Assembly: GCA_001780825.1 (NCBI GenBank)
Contig: MFIX01000118.1
Coordinates: 1 to 21,356, forward strand
Direction of reading: 5' to 3'
Length of the DNA stretch: 21,356 nt
From: Candidatus Glassbacteria bacterium RIFCSPLOWO2_12_FULL_58_11
Lineage (GTDB): Bacteria; Gemmatimonadota; Glassbacteria; GWA2-58-10
Positions 7,343 to 14,685 of the stretch are shown here, piece after piece; position 1 is the first letter of the stretch, and the number at the start of each line of letters is the position of its first letter. The position numbers and the translations under genes are program-made. The notes beneath the pieces are model-generated. The model was not told the DNA's origin. It did not search any database and saw only the letters and a program-made list of their open reading frames with translations.

Positions 7343-9157
7343 ATGCCTGGTGCTCCTGTGCAAAAAAAAAATATATCGAAAAAAGGTAAGAAGGGCGGCG
7401 AGCTGGTGGTCACCGGGCTTGCCGCCTCGCCGGGGCTGGTAATCGGCCGCGCTTTCGCGATCAAATACGGTCTACCCAAAGTCCCGGTCCGCATTCTGCG
7501 CCCGGAAGCAGTCCGGGGAGAGATCGAGCGCTTCCACGCGGCGCTGGCCAGAACCCGCACGCAGTGCGAGGAGCTGCGCGACAGCCTCAAAATCAAGCTG
7601 AAAGATAAAACCCACCGGATTTTCGACGCTCACCTAATGATGATCGATGACTCCCTGCTGATCGATCAGACGCTTTCCCTGATCCGTGAACAATTCATGG
7701 GCGCGGAGCAGGCCTTTTCAGTCACTGTGGACAAAATCGCCAAAGTGGTCGGCTCGCACGGCAACGACCAGTACTTGCGCGAACGGGTGGATGATATCTG
7801 GGATGTCCAGCGCCGGGTGCTCTCCAACCTGATGGGCTTCGATCCGGACTACCGGATCAATCTGAAAGAGCCCGCGATCCTGATCGCCCACGACCTTACA
7901 CCCTCTCAGACCGCTCAGCTCGACCGCACGCTGATTCTCGGCGCCGCCACCGATGTCGGCGGAAGCACCAGCCACACCGCGATCCTCAGCCGCTCGCTCG
8001 AGATTCCGGCGGTTGTCGGCCTGGAAAATATCACCGAGCTGGTGGTCACCGGTGATGAAATAATCGTGGACGGCTATAACGGCACGGTGACGATCAGGCC
8101 GGAGCAAGACAAGGTCAAGGTTTTTTACGACCGGGCCAGAGGCTACCGTCAGATCGAGGACCAGCTGGCCGAGCTCCAGGCCCTGCCGGCGAAAACCATC
8201 GATGGCATGCTGGTGGAGCTTTCGGCGAATATCGAGTTTCCCGAGGAAGTCGATTCGGTTATCAGCCACGGCGCCCGGGGTGTCGGACTTTTCCGCACGG
8301 AATTTCTCTACCTGACCCGCAATGACCTGCCCTCCGAGGAAGAACAGTACGAGGCCTATGCCAAGGTGGTCAGCTGCCTCAAGCCGGAGCCGGTAATCAT
8401 CCGCACGCTGGACGCCGGAGCGGATAAATTCGCCGTGCAACTGCAGAGCGCTCCCGACGCCAACCCGTTTCTCGGCAACCGGGCCATCCGGATTTGTCTC
8501 AAGCGGAAGGATATTTTCCGTACACAGCTCCGGGCTCTGTTGCGCGCCACGGTGCACGGGAACCTGAAAATCCTCCTGCCGTTTATTTCCACTATCGAGG
8601 AGCTGAAAAAGTCGATCGCTTTTATCCGGAAGGTGAGGCGCGAGCTGGAGAGAGAGGGGGCGCTGATCGCTCCGCGGACCGAGATCGGCAGCATGATCGA
8701 GGTGCCGAGCGCGGCCCTGATGATTGAGGATTTCCTGCCCTATGTCGATTTTATCAGCATCGGCACCAACGATCTGATCCAGTACCTGCTGGCGGTGGAC
8801 CGTGGAAATGAAAAAGTGGCTCACCTGTATCAGCCGTTTAACCCGGCGGTCATCCGGCTGATCGACTCGGTAATCAAGGCGGCCAGGAAAGCCAATAAAT
8901 GGGTGGGAGTCTGCGGCGAGATGGCGGGGAGCCCGTACTCCGCGCTGCTGCTGGTCGGCATGGGAGTGGTGGAGCTTTCGGCCAGCCCGGCCTCCGTACC
9001 GGGAGTCAAGAAAATAATCCGCTCCGTTTCTTACAAGGAAGCTCGTGCGCTGGCTGAAAAAGTGCTGACTTTCAACAGCACGGCCCGGATAAAGAATTTT
9101 CTCACACAGCAGGTCGAGGAAATCGACCGTGAAATTATCGAGCTCTACAAGGAATGA
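7343..9157 (+). CDS. ptsI: PTS enzyme I (phosphoenolpyruvate-protein phosphotransferase)
   Basis: Transfers phosphate from PEP to HPr. About 604 residues from ATG 7343; AGGAGG at 7325-7330 precedes it within ptsH. The core begins at LVVTGLAASPGLVIGRAFA (residue 22 on). Active His211 lies in GGSTSHTAILSRS. The PEP-binding barrel has VGLFRTEFLYL, RTLDAGADK, the signature FISIGTNDLIQYLLAVDRGN and the CGEMAGSP cysteine. The first 20 residues are a lysine-rich extension not seen in typical EI (about 575 residues) and are partly encoded by ten consecutive A. GTG 7406, just before the conserved core, is a possible alternative start. A frame extending further upstream to 7259 would overlap ptsH and is rejected. 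No EII permease genes are nearby. Confidence 0.97.
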   Translation: MPGAPVQKKNISKKGKKGGELVVTGLAASPGLVIGRAFAIKYGLPKVPVRILRPEAVRGEIERFHAALARTRTQCEELRDSLKIKLKDKTHRIFDAHLMMIDDSLLIDQTLSLIREQFMGAEQAFSVTVDKIAKVVGSHGNDQYLRERVDDIWDVQRRVLSNLMGFDPDYRINLKEPAILIAHDLTPSQTAQLDRTLILGAATDVGGSTSHTAILSRSLEIPAVVGLENITELVVTGDEIIVDGYNGTVTIRPEQDKVKVFYDRARGYRQIEDQLAELQALPAKTIDGMLVELSANIEFPEEVDSVISHGARGVGLFRTEFLYLTRNDLPSEEEQYEAYAKVVSCLKPEPVIIRTLDAGADKFAVQLQSAPDANPFLGNRAIRICLKRKDIFRTQLRALLRATVHGNLKILLPFISTIEELKKSIAFIRKVRRELEREGALIAPRTEIGSMIEVPSAALMIEDFLPYVDFISIGTNDLIQYLLAVDRGNEKVAHLYQPFNPAVIRLIDSVIKAARKANKWVGVCGEMAGSPYSALLLVGMGVVELSASPASVPGVKKIIRSVSYKEARALAEKVLTFNSTARIKNFLTQQVEEIDREIIELYKE

Positions 9158-9180
9158 TTATCCGATCCGCATTGGATAAT
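9157..9180 (+). repeat. Short inverted repeat after ptsI
   Basis: ATTATCC (9157-9163) and GGATAAT (9174-9180) form a 7-bp perfect dyad around a 10-base loop directly after the ptsI stop. It has no T run. It could be a weak terminator, an mRNA end stabiliser or a protein site. Confidence 0.35.
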
Positions 9181-9286
9181 ACAGAGGAAATTTTATTCGG
9201 CTTCCAATCCTTATCTCCTTCCCTGTCCGGTGCATCAGTGTGGACTATTCCCGCCGGAGCATAACAAAATAAAGCAGGCGCCTGGA

Positions 9287-10114
9287 ATGTTCGATTATCA
9301 CGTGCATACCTTGTTCTGCGGCCATGCTTACGGCAGCATGGAGGAGTATGTGCTCCGGGCTGTCGAGTTGGGCCTGGAGGAGATCGGCTTCAGCGGACAT
9401 TACCCCTACCCCCCTTCATTCGAGGAGACTCTGCCGAACTGCGTGATACCGGCGCAATCGCACCCGGTTTATCTGGCCGAGGCGGCCCGTTTGCGGGAGG
9501 CCTACCGGGATCGGATCGTTGTCCGGATCGGCGCGGAATTCGATTATCTGGGCGATGGGCAATCCTTTCATCCGTTGGATGAAGCGCGGAGGCTGGGCCT
9601 GGATTTCTGCCTGGCAAGCGTCCATCTGGTCGATGGCGTGGCGGTGGACTATACGCCGGAATTGCTTGAAAAGAATCTCCAGCGCTTTACCGGCGGCATC
9701 GACGGTGTGTACGACAGGTATTACCGGACACTTCTGGAAATGGTTGCTCCGGGATACTGCACCACGGTCGGGCACCTGGACCTGGTCAAGAAATTCAACA
9801 CTCTTGCGGGCCTCGCGCCGGGCCTGGACCACAGCTCTATGGTGGAGCAGGTGCTGGAGCGGATCGCCTCCTCGGGGATTGCAGTGGAGATCAACACCTC
9901 GGGTTGGGACAAGCCCTGCGGCGAACAGTACCCGGCAATCGGTATATTGAAAAAAGCCCTAGAGCTGGGGATCGCTCTGACAGCGGGCAGTGATGCCCAC
10001 CGCCCCGAGGAGGTCGGCCGTCATTTCGACCGGCTGAAAGTGCTGCTTAATCAGCTCGGAGTGCGCCAGCTGATGCGGTTCGAGAAGCTCCAGGCAGTGC
10101 CTTGTGATATCTGA
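9287..10114 (+). CDS. PHP-domain phosphoesterase, histidinol-phosphatase (HisK/HisJ) family
   Basis: Metal-dependent hydrolase of the PHP superfamily; the best-known members remove phosphate from L-histidinol phosphate in histidine synthesis. 275 residues from ATG 9287 (AGG at 9276-9278). Metal-binding motifs in order: FDYHVHTLFCGHA at the N-terminus, GFSGHYPYP, the Glu in IGAEFDYL, LASVHLVDG, TVGHLDLVKKF, and GSDAHRPEEVG near the C-terminus. This set and length fit HisK-type phosphatases. A longer frame from GTG 9230 lacks a ribosome site and adds 19 residues without homology, so it is rejected. No other his genes are adjacent, so the true substrate could be another phosphomonoester. Phosphatase family secure, substrate inferred. 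Confidence 0.85.
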   Translation: MFDYHVHTLFCGHAYGSMEEYVLRAVELGLEEIGFSGHYPYPPSFEETLPNCVIPAQSHPVYLAEAARLREAYRDRIVVRIGAEFDYLGDGQSFHPLDEARRLGLDFCLASVHLVDGVAVDYTPELLEKNLQRFTGGIDGVYDRYYRTLLEMVAPGYCTTVGHLDLVKKFNTLAGLAPGLDHSSMVEQVLERIASSGIAVEINTSGWDKPCGEQYPAIGILKKALELGIALTAGSDAHRPEEVGRHFDRLKVLLNQLGVRQLMRFEKLQAVPCDI

Positions 10115-10160
10115 GTATTAAGAAATCTTAAATAGTCCAGCATTCCGCAGGGAGGGAAAA

Positions 10161-11411
10161 ATCTTCAAGCGCATCGGACTGACCGCCTGGATCTTCATCG
10201 GGATCGCCCTGGGAGTCTTTTGCGGCTGGCTATTCGGCCCTTCGCTGCTGCCAGTGTCCCAGCCCATCGGCAAGGTGTTCCTGACCCTGCTCAAGATGGT
10301 GATCGTGCCGCTGGTATTCAGCTCCATTGCCAGCGGCGTGGCCGGGATCGGCAGCACCGGCCGGCTGGGCATGATGGGCGCCAAGACCCTTTTATATTAT
10401 ATCTCCACTTCGCTGCTGGCGATCCTGACCGGGCTGGCAATTGTCAACATTCTCAAGCCCGGGGTAGGCGCCGAGCTGGGCCTGGAGGCCAGCCCGGGGA
10501 GCATTGTGACTTCTCAGCCTGGACTTTTGGATGTATTCTTGAAAATGGTGCCTGAAAATCCGGTCAGCGCGGCGGTCGAAGGCAACATGCTGCAGATTAT
10601 TTTTTTCGCCATCCTGTTCGGCGTGTTTATCACCCGGGTGGATCAGAGATTCGGCAAGCCGGTTCAGGACCTTATGGCTGGGCTTTTCGAAGTCATGATG
10701 AAAATGACCCGCTTCATCATCCAGCTCATCCCGATCGGCGCTTTCGGACTGGTCGGCTCGATCGTGGCCCGCACCGGGTTCGCCGCCTTTATTCCTCTCG
10801 GCAAGTATGCTTTCTGCGTGGTCCTGGGCCTGGTCATCCATGCCTGTATTTCCCTGCCCCTGATCACTCGCCTGGTCGGCGGGATCAATCCGCTCAAGCA
10901 TGTCCGCGCGATGGGTCCGGCCCTGATGACCGCGTTCTCAAGCGCCTCGAGCTCGGCCACTCTGCCGCTGACCATGGAGTGCGCCGAGGACCGGGCCGGA
11001 ATCTCGAACAAAACCAGCAGCTTTGTCCTGCCCCTGGGCGCGACAGTCAACATGGACGGCACGGCGCTGTATGAGTGCGTGGCGGTGATCTTTATCGCCC
11101 AGTATTATTTTTCCCACGGCCAGGGCTTCGCGCTCAGTACGGCCCAGCAGGCTATCGTGGTGGTCACCGCGCTGCTGGCCTCGATAGGCGCGGCGGGCAT
11201 TCCGATGGCCGGACTGGTGATGATGAGCGTGGTGCTCAAAGCTGTCGGGCTGCCGTTGGAGGGCGTGGGGCTGATCCTGGCCGTGGACCAGGTGCTCGAT
11301 ATGGGCCGCACGACAGTGAATGTCTGGAGCGATTCCTGCGGCGCGGCGATAATCGCCGCCAGCGAGGGCGAAACCGGCCTGACAGTATTTGCGGCAAAGC
11401 CGGAAGGCTGA
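10161..11411 (+). CDS. Dicarboxylate/amino acid:cation symporter (DAACS family), apparently starting with AUC
   Basis: Inner-membrane Na+- or H+-driven importer of glutamate, aspartate or C4-dicarboxylates (GltP/DctA family). Conserved re-entrant-loop motif FSSASSSATLPLTMECAE, substrate/Na+-site motif LPLGATVNMDGTALYE, and the late helix motif DQVLDMGRTTVNVWSDSCGAA. The shortest frame with a standard start (GTG 10254) lacks the first transmembrane helix and any ribosome site. The same frame upstream encodes the expected N-terminus FKRIGLTAWIFIGIALGVFCGW. It contains no ATG, GTG or TTG, but ATC 10161 sits 5 bases after GGGAGG (10150-10155). I therefore place the start there, giving 416 residues, normal for the family. 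A base error turning ATG into ATC is the alternative. Specificity cannot be told; the Arg in MGRTTVNV is at the region that separates acidic amino-acid from neutral transporters. Confidence 0.88.
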   Translation: MFKRIGLTAWIFIGIALGVFCGWLFGPSLLPVSQPIGKVFLTLLKMVIVPLVFSSIASGVAGIGSTGRLGMMGAKTLLYYISTSLLAILTGLAIVNILKPGVGAELGLEASPGSIVTSQPGLLDVFLKMVPENPVSAAVEGNMLQIIFFAILFGVFITRVDQRFGKPVQDLMAGLFEVMMKMTRFIIQLIPIGAFGLVGSIVARTGFAAFIPLGKYAFCVVLGLVIHACISLPLITRLVGGINPLKHVRAMGPALMTAFSSASSSATLPLTMECAEDRAGISNKTSSFVLPLGATVNMDGTALYECVAVIFIAQYYFSHGQGFALSTAQQAIVVVTALLASIGAAGIPMAGLVMMSVVLKAVGLPLEGVGLILAVDQVLDMGRTTVNVWSDSCGAAIIAASEGETGLTVFAAKPEG

Positions 11412-11531
11412 GCCGCTCATGCGGGAAGTAACCGCCTTTATTCAGATTTTCAGTCCTCATCTGCTCGAAGCGTGATCCTCTACCAACTTAGTTCCATTCT
11501 TTACTGAAGAATTTGCCTCTAGGAGTGAAAT

Positions 11532-12935
11532 ATGAAAATATGGCGGATGCTGGTCTTGGCAGCAGCTATGGCGCTCCCTGGTCTTTGCCTGAGTTTCTGG
11601 CCTGCGCTGGCGGCGCCTGTCGAGTTGTTTATCGATACAGATCACCCGGCGGGCGGCATTGACCTGACCCGCTTTTCCCTCGGCCAGGGCGGTCTGTCTC
11701 GCGAGCCCATGTTCGATGTGCATCTCGAACAAGTTGCGAAGCTCAAACCGCGCACAATCCGGCTTTTCGTGCAGGAATTCTTTGACCTCTACCCGGAGCA
11801 CGGGCGCTATCACTGGGATACGCTCGACCGGAGCATCGAGAATATTCTGGCCACTGGTGCTAAGCCGCTGATGTGCCTCTGCTTCAAGCCCCGCGTACTC
11901 TACCCGCAGGCCAACCAGGACATTGTGCATCCGGCGGATTACGGGGAATGGGAAACCCTGATTGAAGCCCTGGTGCGGCACTGCAACCGGGAGAAGGGCT
12001 ATGGGATCGAGTACTGGGAAGTCGGGAACGAGGTGGATATCGGTGAACAGGGCGGCTGCCCCTACCGTTTCCAGCCGCAGGACTATACGAAATACTACGC
12101 GCACACAGCCGCCGCTATTCTGCGTGCGGATCCCGGAGTGAAAGTCGGCGGGCCGGCCCTGGCCGATTACGAGAGCCCAATCGCGGACTCGCTGATCGCT
12201 TTCTGTGGCCGCGGCGGCGCACCGCTGGATTTTTTCTCCTGGCACAGGTACGGCAATGAGCCGCTCAAGCTGCGCAAGAGCATTCGTGAGATCAAGCAGA
12301 AGCTGGCGCGCTATCCCGCGCTGGCCGCAACAGAGACGGTTATCGATGAGTGGAACATCAAGCTCCTGGGCGAGGAGCTTACTCCGGGCTTCCAGGCTGC
12401 GTTCATACTGGAAAGCACTCTGGGCTTTCTCGAGGAAGGCCTGACCCTCTCATCCTATTATCACATAATGGACCATACCGTTGTGCCGGAGGATTTCACT
12501 TGGATGTCGCCCGAGGGTTACAAGTTCATGGCGGACTGGTGGAACAAGCAGGTGCAGAACAGCGGCCTTTTCGACAAGCAGGGCCGCCGTCGCCCGGCAT
12601 ACTATGTCTTTGAGATGCTGAGCCAGATCCAGGGCGTGAGATTTCCGGTGAGCGGCGGCGCGGCCGGTGACATTCGCGCTTTCGCGGCAAAGCAGGACAT
12701 GATGACCCATGTGGTTTTCTGGAATTTTCCCCTTTCCGGCTCCGGGGAGACGAGCGACGTCATCCTACGCTTTCCAGCCGGCCAACCGGGCCGGTTCAGC
12801 CTCATGAAGCTCGATGCAGTTTCCAACCGGCTCGAGCCGGTCCGCACCGGCGATTCCTCTGAATTGGACAAGGAATCCCTCCGGTTGACGCTTGCGCCTT
12901 ACGGAGTCGCCTGGGTGCAGCTCGGCTCGGAATAA
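11532..12935 (+). CDS. Secreted GH39-like glycoside hydrolase (clan GH-A)
   Basis: 467 residues. Signal peptide at 1-27 (basic MKIWR, hydrophobic core, cleavage near PALA-A). The TIM-barrel shows the clan GH-A pattern: acid/base Glu167 in YWEVGNEVD at the end of strand 4 and the likely nucleophile Glu273 in TVIDEWN at strand 7. FSWHRYG between them is also typical of family 39 (beta-xylosidase, alpha-L-iduronidase). The C-terminal 100 residues look like a small beta-sandwich (VVFWNFPL, VILRFPAG, LTLAPYGVAWVQL). Start ATG 11532 has AGGAG at 11521-11525, spacer 6. It stands alone, with no polysaccharide-utilisation neighbours. Retaining mechanism is expected for the clan; substrate unknown. GH39 assignment is from motifs only. 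Confidence 0.8.
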   Translation: MKIWRMLVLAAAMALPGLCLSFWPALAAPVELFIDTDHPAGGIDLTRFSLGQGGLSREPMFDVHLEQVAKLKPRTIRLFVQEFFDLYPEHGRYHWDTLDRSIENILATGAKPLMCLCFKPRVLYPQANQDIVHPADYGEWETLIEALVRHCNREKGYGIEYWEVGNEVDIGEQGGCPYRFQPQDYTKYYAHTAAAILRADPGVKVGGPALADYESPIADSLIAFCGRGGAPLDFFSWHRYGNEPLKLRKSIREIKQKLARYPALAATETVIDEWNIKLLGEELTPGFQAAFILESTLGFLEEGLTLSSYYHIMDHTVVPEDFTWMSPEGYKFMADWWNKQVQNSGLFDKQGRRRPAYYVFEMLSQIQGVRFPVSGGAAGDIRAFAAKQDMMTHVVFWNFPLSGSGETSDVILRFPAGQPGRFSLMKLDAVSNRLEPVRTGDSSELDKESLRLTLAPYGVAWVQLGSE

Positions 12936-12963
12936 GAAGCCGGATTTTGAGTTTAGCTCTTGC

Positions 12964-12991
12964 TTTTAGTGAACAAGCCAGCTTCACTTAA
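12964..12991. terminator. Weak bidirectional hairpin between convergent genes
   Basis: AGTGAA (12968-12973) and TTCACT (12983-12988) pair around a 9-base loop, with TTTT to the left and TTAA to the right. It lies between the GH gene and the convergent minus-strand cassette, where a two-way terminator is expected. On the minus strand it is followed by AAAAGC, so it is not a classical terminator in that direction. Confidence 0.35.
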
Positions 12992-13027
12992 TAGCCTAGA
13001 GTATCAGCCGAAGGTATTTTCATTTTC

Positions 13028-13168
13028 CTAAAGAGGCCGCCTCGGTGGCGAAGGTGGTCGAGGAGGTCTAATTGGCGGAGCAGGGGGGTTTACTCCTCCT
13101 TCTCTATGTCCTCTTTGGCTTGTATTTGGATGCATCGGCGGAGGTGGGTTTGATACTTTTTTACTCAT
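13028..13168 (-). CDS. Proline-rich 46-residue small protein, overlapping the membrane-protein gene
   Basis: A short minus-strand frame starting at ATG 13168-13166 and ending at TAG 13030-13028. The start overlaps the stop of the upstream gene (ATGAGTAA), and GGAGG lies 6 bases before it, so it is very likely translated by coupling. The product starts MSKKVSNPPPPMHPNTSQRG, continues HREGGVN, and ends in a proline/arginine tail (PPAPPIRPPRPPSPPRRPL). It has no hydrophobic segment and would be disordered or form a polyproline-II helix. It carries no cysteine and no recognised domain. The partner gene encodes a three-helix membrane protein; the two probably act together. I do not recognise a function. 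Short length leaves some doubt that it is a gene, but start signal, overlap and biased composition support it. Confidence 0.7.
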   Translation of the reverse strand: MSKKVSNPPPPMHPNTSQRGHREGGVNPPAPPIRPPRPPSPPRRPL

Positions 13169-13778
13169 TTTTTTCCTCCCATGTCCTTTCTATAAATTCT
13201 ACCCACTTAACATCCTTTACGTCAATCATAATGGATTTAACACCTTTTAGAGGTATTTCTACACCGCTTTCATCATCCGGAAGCCATATAGCTAGTTCGA
13301 GAACAAAATGACCTTTATTTGGATCAGATGGCCATTCAATTGGCCAACCGTATAAACGTCGCTCGTCTTTAAGATGAAGAACAACGTATGTCATGTTATT
13401 TAAAAAAGTACCAAACCATTCAGAAGGATAAGAGGTCTCTCTCGTTATTCCAAGTTTTCGTGCAAAATTATGGAGCATATCATTATTGGCAAAGTATGCA
13501 AATAAACACCCAACAATCAATGCTGTAATAGTTGAAAATATTAATTCAGCGCGGGTGGTCCATACTGCAAATGATTTGATTCTACCAATTTCAAAGAAAA
13601 TTGTTTTTTCAAAAAAAACAAATAATTGAATAACAAGGGTGAAAACAAGCGCCTGAATGACTCTTTCAAATTGTGTAGGTTTAGGAAAAGAAGTAAAACC
13701 ATAAAAAACCCATGCCGCTAAAAATCCTGGCAACAAATACTGTAGGATAGTGAAAAAATCTTGGGGAATATTTTCCAT
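13161..13778 (-). CDS. Membrane protein with three N-terminal helices, resembling DUF6338
   Basis: 205 residues. Three likely transmembrane helices: about 10-28 (ILQYLLPGFLAAWVFYGF), 39-56 (VIQALVFTLVIQLFVFF) and 78-96 (LIFSTITALIVGCLFAYFA). A soluble C-terminal half follows, with ERRLYGWPIEWPSDPNKGHFVLE, acidic LPDDESGVEIPL, and a final VKSIMIDVKDVKWVEFI. The combination LPGF..AWV.....SFP.P..FERV..AL at the N-terminus with RLYGWP.EWPSDP.KGHF later is what I recall for the uncharacterised DUF6338 family; I could not search to confirm. Base composition is far lower in GC than the neighbours (20 of 60 bases are G or C in 13201-13260), suggesting acquisition by transfer. No good ribosome site precedes ATG 13778. 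Its stop overlaps the start of the proline-rich small gene. Function unknown. Confidence 0.8.
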   Translation of the reverse strand: MENIPQDFFTILQYLLPGFLAAWVFYGFTSFPKPTQFERVIQALVFTLVIQLFVFFEKTIFFEIGRIKSFAVWTTRAELIFSTITALIVGCLFAYFANNDMLHNFARKLGITRETSYPSEWFGTFLNNMTYVVLHLKDERRLYGWPIEWPSDPNKGHFVLELAIWLPDDESGVEIPLKGVKSIMIDVKDVKWVEFIERTWEEKNE

Positions 13779-13980
13779 TTTATTGGGTTATCTTGTAATA
13801 AGGTTTCGCCCTGTTTACCTATGTCCCGTATTTGACTCCTGCCGCCTATATTTAAGCAACATCTTCTTTAATAAGTCCAAATATTATGTACAGAGTAGAC
13901 AGCGTCCACTGCCGGCCACTGAGGAATTGATTTTTCTATGCTAATTTCGAGGCGATTCATGGTGCCGGCCAGCTCCCAGC

Positions 13981-14670
13981 CTAATTCGTTCTATGCGCTG
14001 CCGATAAACCCGAGGGCAGGAAATCATCCCGGTAAAGCCAGAAGATCAGACTCAAGAGAGCGAGAGTGATAATATAGAATGCCGGCAGGGCAAAGTGGAT
14101 ACCGGGCAATTCGACCGGATAATTAATTATTGCGGAAGCGCCTTTAAGCCAGTTAAGGAAAAGGGCGGAGGCGGTTTCGACGTAGCTGTTTTCGGATTTC
14201 AGCCAGGAGTCCAGGGTCTGGTTGCCGGCGGCCAACTTCTCGCCGCTTTTCAAGGCCAGCTCACCGCTCTGGGCGATCCACCAGGCATATGCCGTCTTGC
14301 CAGTTGCAAGCGCAGCCTGGCCCAGCCGGGATAGATTGTCCCGAAATACCACGAGCAGCATGGCAATAACTGCACTTACCGCGGCGGAAATCGGCAGCCA
14401 GGAGAGCTGGTATTCTTTCAGGGACTTGCGCTCCTCCTCCAGCAGGGCTTCCTCGGCGGCCGCGGCGGCGAGATTCCTCTCACGCAGGCCGGCGGGCGCT
14501 TTGAGCTCGGGGGTTTGCTGGAGTGCGGCCAGGATGCTCTCGTGCAGCCGGGCCAACTGGTCGCAGGCCGGGTCCTGCCGCCTCTTTTCTTCCATCCGCA
14601 GGCGGAGACCGCTGTCGAGGAAGCCCTCGACATAGTCCGCCACGTACTCTTCAAATTCATTGTAGTCCAT
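13981..14670 (-). CDS. Putative membrane anti-sigma factor, partner of the adjacent ECF sigma
   Basis: 229 residues, encoded 15 bases after the ECF sigma gene on the same strand, with AAGGAG (plus-strand 14679-14684) before the start. The N-terminal 65 residues look like an anti-sigma domain: DYNEFEEYVADYVEGFLDSGLRLRMEEKRRQDPACDQLARLHESILAAL, which has the arrangement of the zf-HC2 anti-sigma fold but only one cysteine (Cys36) and no HxxxCxxC, so it would not bind zinc. A helix rich in Ala/Glu follows, then transmembrane segments at about 89-109 and 193-213 enclosing a domain of about 80 residues that would lie in the periplasm. The role, holding the sigma factor at the membrane until an envelope signal, is inferred from position and topology. 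Confidence 0.75.
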   Translation of the reverse strand: MDYNEFEEYVADYVEGFLDSGLRLRMEEKRRQDPACDQLARLHESILAALQQTPELKAPAGLRERNLAAAAAEEALLEEERKSLKEYQLSWLPISAAVSAVIAMLLVVFRDNLSRLGQAALATGKTAYAWWIAQSGELALKSGEKLAAGNQTLDSWLKSENSYVETASALFLNWLKGASAIINYPVELPGIHFALPAFYIITLALLSLIFWLYRDDFLPSGLSAAHRTN

Positions 14671-14685
14671 TTCAGTACTCCTTGC

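Noticed and set aside
7718..8824. 368-codon minus-strand frame opposite ptsI
   Set aside because: Antisense shadow; composition follows the codon bias of ptsI and shows no motif.
9230..9286. N-terminal extension of the PHP protein from GTG 9230
   Set aside because: No ribosome site, and residues before MFDYHVH do not resemble family members.
10254..10256. GTG as start of the symporter
   Set aside because: Would remove the first membrane helix and has no ribosome site; the upstream ATC with GGGAGG fits the family better.
13072..13311. 79-codon plus-strand frame across the proline-rich gene and the membrane-protein end
   Set aside because: No ribosome site; composed of the antisense of two better-supported minus-strand genes.
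13910..13971. Direct repeat TGCCGGCCA at 13910-13918 and 13963-13971
   Set aside because: Only 9 bases, common sequence in GC-rich DNA, and both copies lie on one side of the low-GC cassette, so they do not mark insertion ends.
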